Source of the DNA: Juglans regia | Lineage: Eukaryota > Streptophyta > Magnoliopsida > Fagales > Juglandaceae | Reading direction: 5' to 3' | Assembly (NCBI RefSeq): GCF_001411555.2 | Contig: NC_049901.1 | Location: 25,594,562 to 25,658,561, forward strand | DNA length: 64,000 nucleotides | In this document: piece by piece, positions 37,188 to 49,464 of the stretch | Position numbering within the stretch: position 1 is the stretch's first letter | How the letters are laid out: every line of letters starts with the position of its first letter | The notes under the pieces: model-generated | Told to the model about the DNA's origin: nothing | What the model saw: the letters and a program-made list of their open reading frames with translations, nothing else | Database searches by the model: none | Position numbers and translations under genes: made by a program

Positions 37188-38273
37188 GATCCTCACCAGA
37201 AATCTGAAGTTATATTGTTAAAGCTTTGTGCACAATACCTTTGGTATATGTAGGAATGGCTTGGATAACAACCGTGATCAAGATTTATTTCCCATCCTGT
37301 GAGAGAAACTTAATTTTCCAATTTTCAATCCTCTTACTCATCATCTTTTCAACAATTCCTTGAAAATCTAACAATTTTGATCTACTAATAAAAGATGGAA
37401 GGGCAAGATAATTCTCTAGATTTGAAGAGGCTTGTAAACCAGTAACTTGCATGATATATTCGCTTGTTTGTTGCTTAGTGTTCTTGGTGAAAAATAATGA
37501 GGTCTTCTCCCTAATTCAGTTTCTGTCTTGAAGCTTCCTCAAAGATCCCCAAAATGTGATTTAATCATGCCCACTCCTACATACTTGCTTGGAAAAATAG
37601 TAGGCTATCATCTGCAAAAAATAGATAGTTCATTCTTATCTCACCTCTTGCTAGTGGAATACCATAAATGAGACCCTTTTCTTTGCATCATAAAGTTGTC
37701 CAGTCAACACTTCAATACGAATAATAAACAAAAAAGGTGATAATGGGCAGCCTTGTCTCAAACCTCTTGTTGGCTTAAGTATTTCTTGAGGAATCCCATT
37801 TAGTAAAATAGAGAAATAGGAAAATGTAATACATTTTAATATTAATTCAGTCCATCTGGAATGAAAACCGAGCTTGAGGATGACAGCTTTGAGGAAATTA
37901 CATTCTATTCTATCCTATCTTATGCCTTACTCATATCCAGTTTTAAAACCATATAACCCTTTTGTCCATGTAATAGTGTATTTATTGTGTGAAGGGTCTC
38001 ATAAGCCCCTAAAATGTTATAAGTAAATTAAATGTCCAGGAACAAAGGCACACTGATTTTGTGAAATAATTGAAGGGAGTATCAACTTCAATCTGTTGGC
38101 AAGCATCTTTGTGATAATTTTGCAAATAACATTGCACAAACTTATAGGTATATAATCAGTAATCTCCATAGGATTGTTGATCTTTGGAATCATCACAAAG
38201 TATGTAAAGTTAATGTAATACTGTAATACTATCATTTGAATTTAGAAAAGAGAGAACAACCTCACATACCTCG
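37188..38273 (-). pseudogene. LINE 2 reverse transcriptase segment, decayed
   Basis: Minus-strand frames give RT pieces: VMIPKINNP and the following YIPISLCNVICK near 38110-38180, then LKLILPSIISQNQCAFVPG near 38040-38095. Lower-quality remains of the YxDD region lie near 37600 and of the LGxPxxxG region near 37390-37420. Many stops are present. The 5' end is replaced at 38274 by an LTR start (TGTAACAACG). Confidence 0.7.
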
Positions 38274-41261
38274 TGTAACAACGCCGCCCTAGAGTGGGAC
38301 AAGTTGCTACATTTCATCTTTTTTTTTTTTCTTTTTTTTTTAACCTACCAACAGTTTATAAAAAGAGTCCTGTATCATGAACTAAAATTTTGGAATAGGG
38401 ACCTTCCCCATTTCTATGATATTTCAAAGTCTCAAAATAACCTGTTTATCAAAACATGAGACGGTTCCAATAATTACAAGTTAAAACTATAGTTATGTTT
38501 CAGGTAGAAATACCTACCCGGTTCACAAAATATTTTGTCTTAAAATACATGTCCTGATAGTTTTACAAACCAGCCAAAATAAAATTCCCAACATCATATA
38601 CAAACCCAACACAGGCTAAGGGTAGGATAGGCATCCGACTCCCCCCCCCCCCCCCTAGTGATGTCTTGCTCCATAGATTCTTCTTTGACATTTCCTGGAT
38701 ATTTAAAACATTAAAATAAAGGTGATTCTAATACTCAGTAAGTAGTAAACCAAGCAGTTAAAATAGCATACCTCGACTTTTCTTTTCTTTTGAAAGAACA
38801 CACAAACTTAAACTTTTAAATAAACATAAAACATTTACATAAGCTGTGAAGCCCAGCCCATGTGAACCCCAAGTCTGGAAATGCATGTCTTTTTAGTGAG
38901 GTGGAGCCCAAGTATGTGGTTTAAGTGGGTTCTTCTTAGTGTGAGTGGAGGCAAGATTATGGCCTAGCCCGTGTGTGTGAGCCCTTTAGCTGATGAGTAA
39001 AGCTTAGGCCTCCCACCAAAACTACGTGGTTTTGGCCTTAAGATAGAAAACCCTAACTTCTTTTTCCTCTTGTTCTTTCCCCCCCCCTCCTCAGTCTGGC
39101 CGCACCCCTTCCAGAGAAACCCCCCCTTCTCTCCCGTTTTCTTCACCTTGTTGCTATGACCTTGCCATTGCCACTGCTGCCACTATTTGACTGCCATAGC
39201 TGCTCTTTTTCGGAAGCTCCTTTGCACTGTCCCCATCTTTTCTCCACTGTGGGTCTTGCCCACCAGGCCAAACACCACATTCCTGTCGTCCAACCCTTAC
39301 TGTTGCCACCACCGTCCTTGTCTCACCACCTTCCGTCCTCATCAAGCCCTTCCCTCTCCCACTTTGGTTTCTCTCTCTCTCTCTTGCCATCTCTCTCAAT
39401 CTCTCTCTCTCTCTCTCTTCTTCCCTTGGCTTTGGTGTTGCCACCACCAATGTTCGCTGCCGTTAGACCTCAAGGACGGGTAGATCTACTAGGGGTCTCG
39501 GTCAACCTCTCAAATCCTCTGTCGCTTTTCATTCTCAGATTTGTGCACGATTGTCTTGACCCACTGTGATGGGAACCAAGATGAGCCTAGTCTTAAAGAT
39601 CATTTACAACTTCCAGATGGGCCAAGAAGATCAAGGAGACAATGCAATGATTGATGCAATCCACTTGGGACAAGTTTAGCAAGAGCCCAACATTCAAGAT
39701 GGGGCTTGAAGGATGAAGATCCAGTTTTAATTCATTTGATCAGCTATGGAAGATGGCAACGACAAGACTTAAAGGCTTGGGCTCTTGAAGGGTTTCAACT
39801 TATTTAATTCATTTAAAGAACTTATTTTATTTGTTTAGAATAATTGAGTTTATTATGGGAAGCACTTAAGGGGGCTTATGCAAGGGCATGTTGGGAAAGT
39901 TATTATTTTATTAAACTAGGGTTAGGGTTACTGTAGCCGAGTTACTGTAGCTCGGCACTGTAGCCGCGGCACTGTTCATCCAGGGGTACTTTTGGAAGAT
40001 GGGGGTTTATTTTGGCTAGGGTTTCATTAGGTTTTCCTTTAAATACTCTATGTAGCCTCATTTTAATCAGATTATGAAGTTTATGAAATTTGATGAATTT
40101 ATTCATTGTGAGTTGAGTTTTACTCCTCTTGTTCTTAATTGAACTTTTGAACTTATCAAAGGTAAATCACAACCTTTGTGGCGTTCCTCCTTTGTAATCT
40201 GGGTTCTTGAGACGGGTTCTTCAACGGGTCTAGATTTTAATATAATCTAGGTTCTTGAAACGAGTTCTCATCGGGTCTAGGTTCTCCATCCATTGACTTG
40301 ATTTTGGCTTTCTTGGGGAGTTTTCAAATTGATTGTGGGTTCAAGGGATTTCATTCCCGCGGGTTCATATCACACTGTCTGACATTAACAAAGTTGGGCT
40401 CTTCGATCTCGGCATTGATCCTTCTGATCCCTCTCTTTTCTCACTCGAATCCTCTCCCTCGTTCCATTCTCAATTCTTGTGTTCCGCTGCCGTGGCCCGC
40501 CTCTGCCAGCAGCTCCTTGTGGTCGTTTGACCACCGCCTCACCCCTCCCCCTCTGCTAGGCCTCTTCCTCACTCAAATCCACCTAACCCGAGTCTAGATT
40601 CCCCCTTTAGGGGTCTACACTGCTGCCTACCACCACCCTCCAACCCGAAAATCCCCTCATGAACCCTCTATCACGTCAAATCTGTCATCCTTTAATTTTC
40701 CTAGTCAAAGATCCCCTTGAATCTATCCAGATTCGCCCGTCACACCATGCATTGCCACTATTGCCGCCGTGCTCCGCCCTTTCATACGCCACTATAGTAA
40801 GTCTATTTGCCACTCAACTAGTATCTTATTTTTCTGGGCCGCATTCAGATTTGACTAACTATGGTTTCCATCAGCATAGTGACTCATGCATGTGTACACT
40901 CACAGTTTTCTTTCGATTTGAGAGGGACACTTTAAGTCAGCGCATGTTTGATCATCCAATATTGCCCGTCTGCATTGTATGTAACTCTCCAGTGGAACCC
41001 TTGATATTTTAACATCAGTTTATCATTAACTTGTGCAATCTGGTTGTGTTGAGAAGGGCCTTGGGCCCAAAGAAGAGTTGGGATTATTTTTGGCTTAGTT
41101 GCTGTTGGAAATTGGGTCCAAGGGTCGGATGGAGGATTAGAAACGTGTGCAGTTGGGTTTGTGAAACTGTGTTTTATGACTGATGTGTGGTTGTATATGA
41201 TTGTTGCGTGCATTGCCATGCCATCCAATAAACTGCCTGTCATGCATCTGCAATTTATTGA
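38274..41261 (+). repeat. LTR-like sequence (TGTAACAACGCC start), split by a solo LTR
   Basis: It begins TGTAACAACGCCGCCC exactly where LINE 2 ends. It holds no retroelement coding. Like the LTR at 43776 it has a C-rich, Pro-coding middle part (39060-39560 and 40380-40790). A gypsy solo LTR sits at 39567-40372. Simple repeats inside are a 14-C run at 38641-38654 and a CT tract at about 39367-39420. Its right end is taken where copy C begins. No target duplication could be matched. Confidence 0.4.
39567..40372 (+). mobile_element. Solo LTR of the CRM-like gypsy family, plus orientation
   Basis: It runs TGATGGGAACC...GGGTTCATATCA, flanked by CACTG at 39562-39566 and 40373-40377. At 806 bases it is longer than the 722-base type but shares its GATGGGAACC start. 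TACTGTAGC motifs lie near 39928-39965. No internal region remains. Confidence 0.9.
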
Positions 41262-42739
41262 TGTAACAGCCCGCTAGAAATTCAATGGTGGAATTTCTAT
41301 AGGCTTTAGGAACCTCGTGAAAACACTGTAAGTTTTCACTCACTATTGTGCCACAAGTGCAATTTTTATTTATTTGATGTAGTTAGAAGTGTCAGATTGA
41401 GTTATGGTCTGCTTCATCAGACTTATTTGATTATTTAGGATTTTGCGGCGCAATAATCCCCTTTACAGTTTTCGGACGAAACGCTTGATTGAAAATGCGT
41501 GTTGCTTATTTCGAGGCACTTCAAGATTGAATTTCAATAAATGAATTGCATAGTTAGGTTGTGTGAATATTTAGGATTTTATAGTGCAAAGTTTATTTTT
41601 TCACTTTCCTGGAGTGAATAGTAACCTCTATAGTAGCATCTAATGTAGTGTTTTCAAAATCACAGTGTGGAATGTCCAAATTAGGTTAGAGAAGTTTTAT
41701 TTAAATACTTGGCAGGATCTTAGCCACACTTGATGAATAGTATTGGAGACTTGGCACAAAGAGGAACAATGAAATGAATTGTGAAGGAATTAAGGTGTGA
41801 GATCATGCCACCTAAGCAAAACCCTGTTTTCCATCTGACCAACCAAATTGTGCCGAACCAAAGAGGGTTTGAACCCTAGTGAAATCCTAAATAGCTGGAA
41901 TCCAATTGAAACTCCAAAAGCTTGGTCGAAACCAAAACCCTAAACTATTTCCCCAAACCCTAAAGTTTCCAAACCCTATTTGATCCAATTTCTAGCATTG
42001 TGTTTAATCACTTGATTAAATCACTTTCACGTGCTATTAATTCCTCAAATTCATGTCATGACATCTTTATCCAACCCTTTAAACCTTGGAATTTTGATTG
42101 GGCCAAGAAAAAATGGATTTGGGCTTGATAGCATCCCAAACCCTAACCAAACCCTGTCTAAACCCCAAATTGATGCCCACTTGGTTTAGGCCCACTAAGC
42201 CCACGAATTTGGCCACCTTGGCAAAACTTCTTGAAGAAGTTTCCTCCTCCACATGGAAAGCCATCCACTGCCCTTGGCTGCATCCAATAGTGCCTCGATG
42301 TGAGAGGGGAAGTCCACCTCATCACCCTCCATACCACACAACAGCTGCAGGCAGTCCTTGCCCTCACTATTTTTCACTTTATGTGACCTTTATGTGACAT
42401 ATGTACCTCCAAGCAAAGGTCATTCAAGCCCATACCTCCCCCCTCCAGAAGTCTAAAGTCGTGCAAGACACACTTCACTTTATTTTATCACTTCTTCACC
42501 CCGTTCTTAGAGAGAAAATCCAAAAGCGCTCTGTCGGGCAGTTTTTTGAGTCATTTTGTGAGGTACTTTTGGACCCTTTTTAAGTGTTTTCTCACAACGA
42601 CTCATGCATAAAATTTGTTTGTATTTGAATTTAGTTTCTGTGGATATCTTATTTGTTTCATTACGTGGTCAGTTGATTTGTCAAAAGTTGTTTAACCATG
42701 GAAATGTCATTTTGGGCATTAAACTGGAGAGTGTGTTAT
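41262..42739 (-). repeat. Long-LTR family copy C, truncated, minus orientation
   Basis: TGTAACAGCCCGCTAGAAATTC at 41262 is the reversed 3' end of the 4.4-kb LTR. Similarity with copy A is continuous back to the words GGAGAGTGTGTT at about 42726-42737 (copy A near 13030). The rest is missing, replaced by another LTR. The short minus-strand frames around 42079-42377 are LTR translations. Confidence 0.7.
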
Positions 42740-45700
42740 TGGTGTGCTGTCGCTGGCAATCAAAAATAAAACCTGTATCCTAAAAATACATGTGTGCAAG
42801 TAAGGATCGTTCCCATGGAGAGTATTTAGCCTAGTTTTATGCTACGTGAACAAGGATTGGGGGGGTTTGAGTATAATGAAAACAATTTTAAGAAGAACAA
42901 CTAAGAAACAATTCAAATTAAAGTACTGAAATTAATCAAAAGAACAAACCTTGGTCTAAGTCAACATCCACTATCGGAATTTTACAATTGATCATCGATG
43001 CAAATGTGTGTTAATTCATACTTTGAACATTCACCGTTGGAATTATTTTCCTATCTCTCCTTAATCATAGTTAATTAGAAAACAACCGATTTAATTAACC
43101 CTAACTACTAAACAACCCAAGACAAGTGCTAAAGGTTTAATCTAGTAGCCACCTTAAGAATTAGAGAGATCGATGAAGCTAAATAATACAAGCACAAGCG
43201 GTTGCATTTAATTTCATCGAGTGTTCTTCATAAGATCTAATAATTTCTAACGCAGCAAATTATCAAATCTTAGTTGCTTCACAAATTAGAGGGATCAAAC
43301 AATTACGGATTTGATATATAATCTAGCAGTAGATTGCAATGAATAATAAACTAGAAGGCCTCGAGTAATTAAACGAGACAATCATGGAAATAGGCATAGA
43401 AAAACATTCGATACTCAAACCATAAATTGAACACTAAAAACAAATCAGATCTCATAGTTTTATTGATTCCGAGGTTTCCATTTCCTTCGACCAATTATGA
43501 AAGTTTTGCCACACAAAACCATCATGAAAACTGGAGGGAGGAGTTAGAGAAGAGGGGAGAGAGATGCCCTAGTATGATGATTTTCTTCCCTCTTTTACAC
43601 GTCCATCCCTTTATTAGAATCCTACCAAATCTCTTAAAATATTTTAAATATTATCCTCAAATAACCATATCCAAATCTGACTAAATTAAGGGAAATATTA
43701 AAAATAAAATAGAGTCCTAATATAACTAGGAAAGTGGTGTTTTCCAGCTGTAACTTTTGTGCACCAGATCTCCAATGTAACACCCCGTATTTTAGTGTAA
43801 TTTTTACTGAAGGATTTTTATTATTTATTCAAAAATTTATCCTCTTATTTTAAAATTGGTTGGATTTTTAGTGAGTTTATTTCTATGATTTTAATTTGTT
43901 AATTTGGTGAAAATTATTTTTATGTGCTTTCTTAATATTTATTTAATGTTGTGCATTTAAATTGCTTTTAATATTTAAATTAATTACTGGGTGATTTAAT
44001 TATTTCAATTTGACTTTACCATTACGTTTAAATTATTTTATTTAAGCTTTTGGTTTTAAAATCATTTCCGTTGGATCATTTTCGTGACCCAAGTTATGAG
44101 GATTGGACCTCATTTCTTTTTCCCTCTTTTTCTTTCCTCTCCTTTTCTTTTCCTTCCTTTTTCTCTTTTTCCCTTATTTTCCTTCGGTCTTCTTTCTTTC
44201 CCGCGCGACCCAACTCTCTCCTCTCTCCGTGCGACTTCGGCTTCCACCCAGCCCGCCGCCGTCGAGCCGCCGTGGTCGACACCGCCCCCTCCATTCGGTT
44301 CCCCTGCCGCCGGCGACCTTACCCCACCAACCTCACTTCCATCCAAGCCGCCGTTAGCCCCCACGAGACCCACGAAGCCGCGGCACTCTTTCCGCCGTTG
44401 CGCCGCCGTCGCACCGCCATTGGCCACCATCTTCCTACCACTTCATCCCCGACCTCTTGGCAACCCTTTGGACCCAACCCCAGCTCCGATCCGTCACCGG
44501 TGAAGCCCCACCAAGTCCATTTCCGATTTGTACATTTTTGGCCTTAAACCACCATTTGCGCCGTCATCCACGGCAAACCACCACCACCATTGGCTTCACC
44601 GACCTCTCTAGGCCCTACCCTATCATTTTGGGGTCTTCGTTTGTCTCCGTTGAAAAGTGGGTATTTGTGACCCACGGCCACAGTGTATTTTACACTGTGG
44701 TGTTGCTCAGACGTCGCCTTTTTCAGCTTCGTGATCCTCCGGAAATTATCTTATAGCGCTGTAAGTATTTCTCCAAAGAGTTCTCATGAATTTTATGTAT
44801 TTTTGCACTAACGCATTTCACTGTATTTTTTTTGGCATGCCGGACTGAGTCCGAGGAGTACGGGGGTCGGATGGATTTATGATTGGAGTTGTTTGGGTTG
44901 GTTTGATTGGATTGGTTATTGGTTATTGAGGAATGTGGATTTGTGTTGGTACATGTGCATATCATTATTTCATGCATGATCATGTTTGTAAAGGAAAACT
45001 GGGTTTTCGTGTATTGCATTCATGTTCATATGTTCATGAAAACTGGGTTTTCATGTGAGAATGGAATTTGGGTGCGTGCGTATCACGACCCCAAGCCGAG
45101 ATGGGGCATTATCTCGGTGGAGCTCATTTGGTTACTCGGGAGCGGAATAAACTGAGTAACGTCCCCTGGATTGTCGCTGGGCGACAATGGGATCGGACGA
45201 GAGATTCGTGCCGACTCCGTGGTCCTTCTGCTGGCGGGGACTAGAGGATGTCTGGCCATGTACGCGCTGGGCGCGGAACTGGGCATCGCTCGTTGCGTAG
45301 TGAGTGCTCGGCCATGTACGCGCTGGGCGCGGAACTGAGTATCGCTACGAAGCCAGGACGTGCGGAGGTCCCTAGGGGAGGCCATGGTGCATAGGGTATT
45401 GACGGATTAAATGAACTATTTTCTGGGAAGATAGCGTGAGTTGGATTTTGTGTAAATCATTTTCTGGGAAAATGTTTTACGGATTATTTTTGGGCCAAAT
45501 GGGATTTTTGGCGTGTGTTGGAAAATTATCACTTTCGGGAAAAATGATGTTTTGAGGAAAAATGCATATTTCATCATATGCATGCATGTTGGTTGTATTA
45601 AATGCATTTTATTCCTGAGATTATTTTTGGGTTATACTTACCTGCGGTACCATTCTGTGGTAACGCAGATTTTGATGCAGATGTGGAGGAGGAAGGTGAG

Positions 45701-46405
45701 CCTGAGGAGACGGCTCCGCCCGAGGAGTGATCTGGGATCACTGTTTATTGTTATTTTATTTTACCCTTCTGTATTTTCGGGACATGTGTTAACTTTATTT
45801 TGGACGACTGTATAACTACTTTTAAAACTTTACTGATGTTTACTTGTATTTAAATTCTGGTACTTAGTTGACTAATCCACTGCGTTGTTATTGTACACCG
45901 TTGCATGTACACACACTTGGCACTTTCGTTGGGATGTGTGACCGTGTTGTCATCATCCTGGCGTCTTGATTCCCGTGTTTTCCTTACATGGGGGTCGGGG
46001 GCGCCACATCCAAAACATCTGCAATTAAATCGAATATTTGAATTGCACGATAAGGCCGAACGTTCTGAAACGTCAGTAGTGCAGGTGTGTCAACTTCAAG
46101 CCCGATTTTGACCTTTATGTAGCTAGTATCTTTCAAAACTCAAAACATGAAAGTTGTAGATATTTGTCTTTTTGTTCCATAGAATCTTGAATTATCTCAA
46201 TCGAAGCTCGGATAGGAGAGTTATGCTCAGATTATGAAACAGTGTCGAAACTGTCCAGAACCGCCCAATTAACTTCGTCATGCATTAAACGACTCTGTTT
46301 GCTTTCTAAATAAAAATATAAGAATAATGAGTACATTTAGGCACCAAATAAGTATAAAGGACTAAACATTAAGGGAGAAAAATATGATACTTTGCATTCT
46401 CATCA
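42740..46405 (-). repeat. Tat-like 3' LTR, minus orientation, split by a solo LTR
   Basis: In sense it starts TGATGAGAATGCA at 46405 and ends GACAGCACACCA at 42740. Removing the inserted solo LTR (43776-46008) and one TCCAA leaves about 1.43 kb, similar in length and opening words to the 35810 solo LTR. A polypurine tract lies directly outside its start. The sense-strand phrase CTCCATGGGAACGATCC near 42800-42820 resembles the usual end of Tat/Athila LTRs. Lineage inferred. Confidence 0.55.
43776..46008 (+). mobile_element. 2.2-kb solo LTR (TGTAACACCCCG family)
   Basis: It starts TGTAACACCCCGTATTTTAG and ends GGGGGCGCCACA, with TCCAA at 43771-43775 and 46009-46013. The middle (44100-44650) is C-rich and codes spurious Pro/Ser/Arg-rich frames on both strands. 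45083-45370 has an internal duplication around GGCCATGTACGCGCTGGGCGCGGAACTG (two copies about 55 bases apart). No protease or RT is present. TGTAACACCCC starts are common among plant chromovirus LTRs. Confidence 0.88.
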
Positions 46406-46420
46406 AATTCCCCCACACTT
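46406..46420 (-). promoter_or_regulatory. Polypurine tract of the Tat-like element
   Basis: AAGTGTGGGGGAATT on the minus strand stands directly before the LTR start TGATGAGAATGC. This is the arrangement expected for the plus-strand primer of an LTR element running right to left. Confidence 0.6.
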
Positions 46421-47592
46421 AACTTTTGCTCGTCTTCTGGCAAAACTCAAATTCACTTTCCACACCAAGGTCGCTACGCCATCAATAAAGAACAACCAAA
46501 CTCTTCAAAACTCAAAACATATCATGAACATTCTTAATCAACTTACAATTACTTAGTAAGCATTTTGACTTGAAGATGGAGTAAACTAAATACGTAGACC
46601 CTCACGAAAATAAACACTCGACTCTCATGTGTTTGAAGGGTATGTGTTTCGCTCAAATTCATTCCAATGGAAATGAGCTACCATAGGCTTGCATATTTTC
46701 TCATTCTTCACCACTGAGATCACATGCATAACACGAATCATAAGGACTTTTCAAGGGTTGAAATGGGGTTTAGGATCAAGGTGGGAGCCATCGAAACTAG
46801 TGGAACAAAAATGACTCAACTCAAGCTCGAATATATAAGACATGCAAAACCAATCACTCTACTCAGCAGCTTCTTCAATTTGGCTTTAAAGCATTTAAAC
46901 CATGTAAAATTCCTGCATTGAAAAAGAGATCGTTCAAAAAGACAAGGAACAATCCTTCACAGCAGTTTCTACCTTGTATATATCACGTATAAACATACCC
47001 CTTTATTGGAATTTTAGGAGGAATTATGAACATGGATAGTTTGTAATATCAAAAGCAATTTCCCCCATCACTTCCTTTCTTCTTCTTTTTTTTTTTTTAA
47101 CCAAAATTACATCAACAATGCAACTCACGAATTGAGAATGAGAAGATGTTCAATTTCACCAATCATAGCCATACCACAAATCCAGACAGCCCCACACTTA
47201 TTTCTTGCACACTCATACATATCATAATGATGAACAATGCTCCACTAGCTTTACGGCTTGGGTAAATGTATTGTTTTTCGGGTTTATAGCTTGTAACGTG
47301 GGTTCACGATAAACAAAAAAAAAAACAATAAAGCTCAAAGGGGTTCAACAAAGGGAAAAATTAATTACTAGGTAGGCTATTTGGCTTATGTAGCTTATAA
47401 CAAAGAGGGCCTTAATCATGTTCATGCTTGCATGTGTCAATATGACCTCAAAGAGAATTAAAGCAAGTTCTAGAGAAATAAATCCTTGGAAGAATATCTC
47501 ACATGAAAAAAAAATAGTTGAGACTGATATGGATGTGTTAGTCTAAAGGCTCAAAATCTCACTGGCTTTTTTATCTACCAAATTTAGTTACT
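46421..47592 (-). other. Internal 3' untranslated remnant of the Tat-like element
   Basis: It adjoins the polypurine tract and is presumably the 3' non-coding part of the same minus-oriented element. It starts with words reading CCAGAAGACGAGCAAAAG in sense, close to a phrase often found before the polypurine tract of this group. No coding domain is seen. The next gypsy insertion at 47598 cuts it off. Confidence 0.4.
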
Positions 47593-47597
47593 ACCAT

Positions 47598-48325
47598 TGA
47601 TATGAACCCGCGGGAAAGGAATCCCTTGAACCCACAGTCAATTTGAAAATACCCCAAGAAAGCCAAAATCAAGTCAATGGATGGAGAACCTAGACCCAAT
47701 GAGAACTCGTTTCAAGAACCTAGATTATATTAAAATCTAGACCCGTTGAAGAACCCGTCTCAAGAACCCAGATTACAAAGGAGGAACGCCACAAAGGTTG
47801 TGATTTACCTTTGATAAGTTCAAAAGTTCAATTAAGAACAAGAGGAGTAAAACTCAACTCACAATGAATAAATTCATCAAATTTCATAAACTTCATAATC
47901 TGATTAGAATGAGGATACATAGAGTATTTAAAGGAAAACCTAATGAAACCCTAGCCAAAATAAACCCCCATCTTCCAAAAGTGCCCCTGGATGAACAGTG
48001 CCGCGCTACAGTAACTCGGCTACAGTAACCCTAACCCTAGTTCAATAAAATAATAACTTTCCCAACATGCCCTTGCATAGGCCCCCTTAAGTGTTTCCCA
48101 TAATAAACCCAATTATTCGAAACTAATAAAATAAGTGCTTTAAATGAATTAAATAAGTTGAAAGCCTTCAAGTGCCCAAAGCCTTTAAGTCTTGTTGTTG
48201 CCCTTTCCATAGTTCATCAAATGAATCAAAACTGAATCTTCATCATTTAAGCTCTTGAACTTGTATTTGGCCAATCTAGAACATGCAACATATCTTTAAA
48301 ACTAGGCCCACCTTGGTTCCCATCA
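47598..48325 (-). repeat. 3' LTR of element B (728 bp)
   Basis: It runs TGATATGAACCC...TTCCCATCA on the plus strand and belongs to the 722-bp subfamily (GATGGGAACC in sense). The pol frame enters it and stops at 48247, as in element A. Confidence 0.9.
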
Positions 48326-49452
48326 TTCCCCATCTCCTCAAAAGGATTCGACCTCGAATCTCCACCTGGATCAAAGGGAAAAATGTTAGTAACATTATCA
48401 TTAATTTCATAAGCATTATCATTAATTTGTTCAAGAATTTGGAATTGTCCATCCAAGCTACTCCTATCATCAACTGGTGAAGACTTTAAATCTAAAATAG
48501 GAAATGGATTAAGTCTATAAACAATTTCAATTGGTGAAAATTTAGTAGTAGCATGAACACTCCAATTATATGTAAACTCAATGAATGACAAACAATACTC
48601 CAACAAATGTTCATGAAACACATCTAAAGTCCCCCTCACCCCAAAATGACCACTCAAATTATATGCAAACTCAATGAAAGACAAATGATGCTCACGTAAA
48701 CGTTTATGCAACAAGTCAATGAATGGCAAATGATACTCCCACAAACGTTCATGCAACACATTTAAAATCTTATTTACACCAAAATGACTACTCCAATTAT
48801 ATGAAGACTCAATGAATGGCAAGCAATACTCCCACAAATGTTCACGCAACACATCAATGAATGAAAAATGATACTTCCACAAACGTCCATGCAACACGTC
48901 ATTGAATGGCAATTGATATTCCCAAAAACGTTCATGCAACACAACAAAAGTCTTCCTTACTCCAAGGTTACCCAACAAACCACCATGTCCATCACACACA
49001 AGCAACTTAGGCATAAAACTAGTAGGCACACAAAATCTATTCTTTCTAAACAAGTACCAATCTAGTTTATAGAACTTACCAAATGATGCTTTCTCACATG
49101 TTCCATACACACTAGCAAAGTCATCATCATAAGCATGTAATTCCTTATCATATTCAAGTCTCAACAATTTTGCATCTAAAAAGAAGACAATGACATACCT
49201 GCTTGCAAAAGCATCAACCACAAAATTTTCCATACCTTGTGTGTATTTGAATACATGAGGAAAAGTTTCAATACAATCTTCCCGCTTAGCACGCATTCTA
49301 GTCGACAACTTACCTTGTCCCTTTAAGTGTGTCAAGAACTCATGTTCTTCCAAGAAAGGTTGGTTAGGAATTGTCGCACTTGGCACAAAATCAATGTAGT
49401 GCTCTATCTCCCTAATAGGTGGCAATCCACTAAACACACCGCTAGTAATCAC
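48247..49452 (-). pseudogene. RT-less pol remnant with an expanded integrase repeat
   Basis: A 401-codon open frame. Residues 1-35 match the pre-RT region (LPPIREIEHYIDFVP). At PFLEEHE it jumps straight to [10 protein letters not shown], a point corresponding to about residue 428 of element A's pol, so all RT and most RNase H are gone. It then follows the region before integrase (KASFGKFYKL) and the zinc region (HGGLLGNLGVRKTF). The catalytic core is replaced by six imperfect copies of a ~15-residue unit typified by HERLWEYHLPFI. It resumes at NWSVHATTKFSPIEIVY and ends in LTR-encoded sequence. No polymerase or integrase activity is possible. Confidence 0.85.
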
Positions 49453-49464
49453 GACCTCATATCC

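Larger units (their letters stand above)
22212..38273 (-). mobile_element. LINE 2: non-LTR retrotransposon, minus strand, split by later insertions
   Basis: Four segments read as one decayed L1-type LINE on the minus strand: 37188-38273 (RT), 35390-35809 (end of RT to zinc region), and 22212-23412 (RNase H end). They are separated by the LTR copies at 35810-37187 and 23413-35389. The outer 3' end carries a poly-A tail, seen as poly-T at 22213-22225. RT landmarks include IPKINNP and YIPISLCNVICKIITKMLANRLK on the minus strand near 38050-38170. Stops and frameshifts are everywhere, so it is dead. The 5' end is cut off at 38273 by another LTR. Confidence 0.75.

Noticed and set aside
39156..39569. 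Pro/Leu/Ser-rich 137-codon frame
   Set aside because: C-rich LTR-like DNA with a CT microsatellite; overlapping frames on both strands are equally open.
44094..44430. Arg/Glu-rich minus-strand frames
   Set aside because: Antisense of the same C-rich LTR segment, low complexity only.
44050..44547. Pro/Ser/Arg-rich 165-codon frame
   Set aside because: It lies wholly inside a solo LTR with TCCAA duplications, in C-rich DNA where all frames are open, and shows no domain.
48590..48950. CRISPR-like array
   Set aside because: Repeats are imperfect, translate in frame into integrase-like units and lie in a plant retrotransposon.
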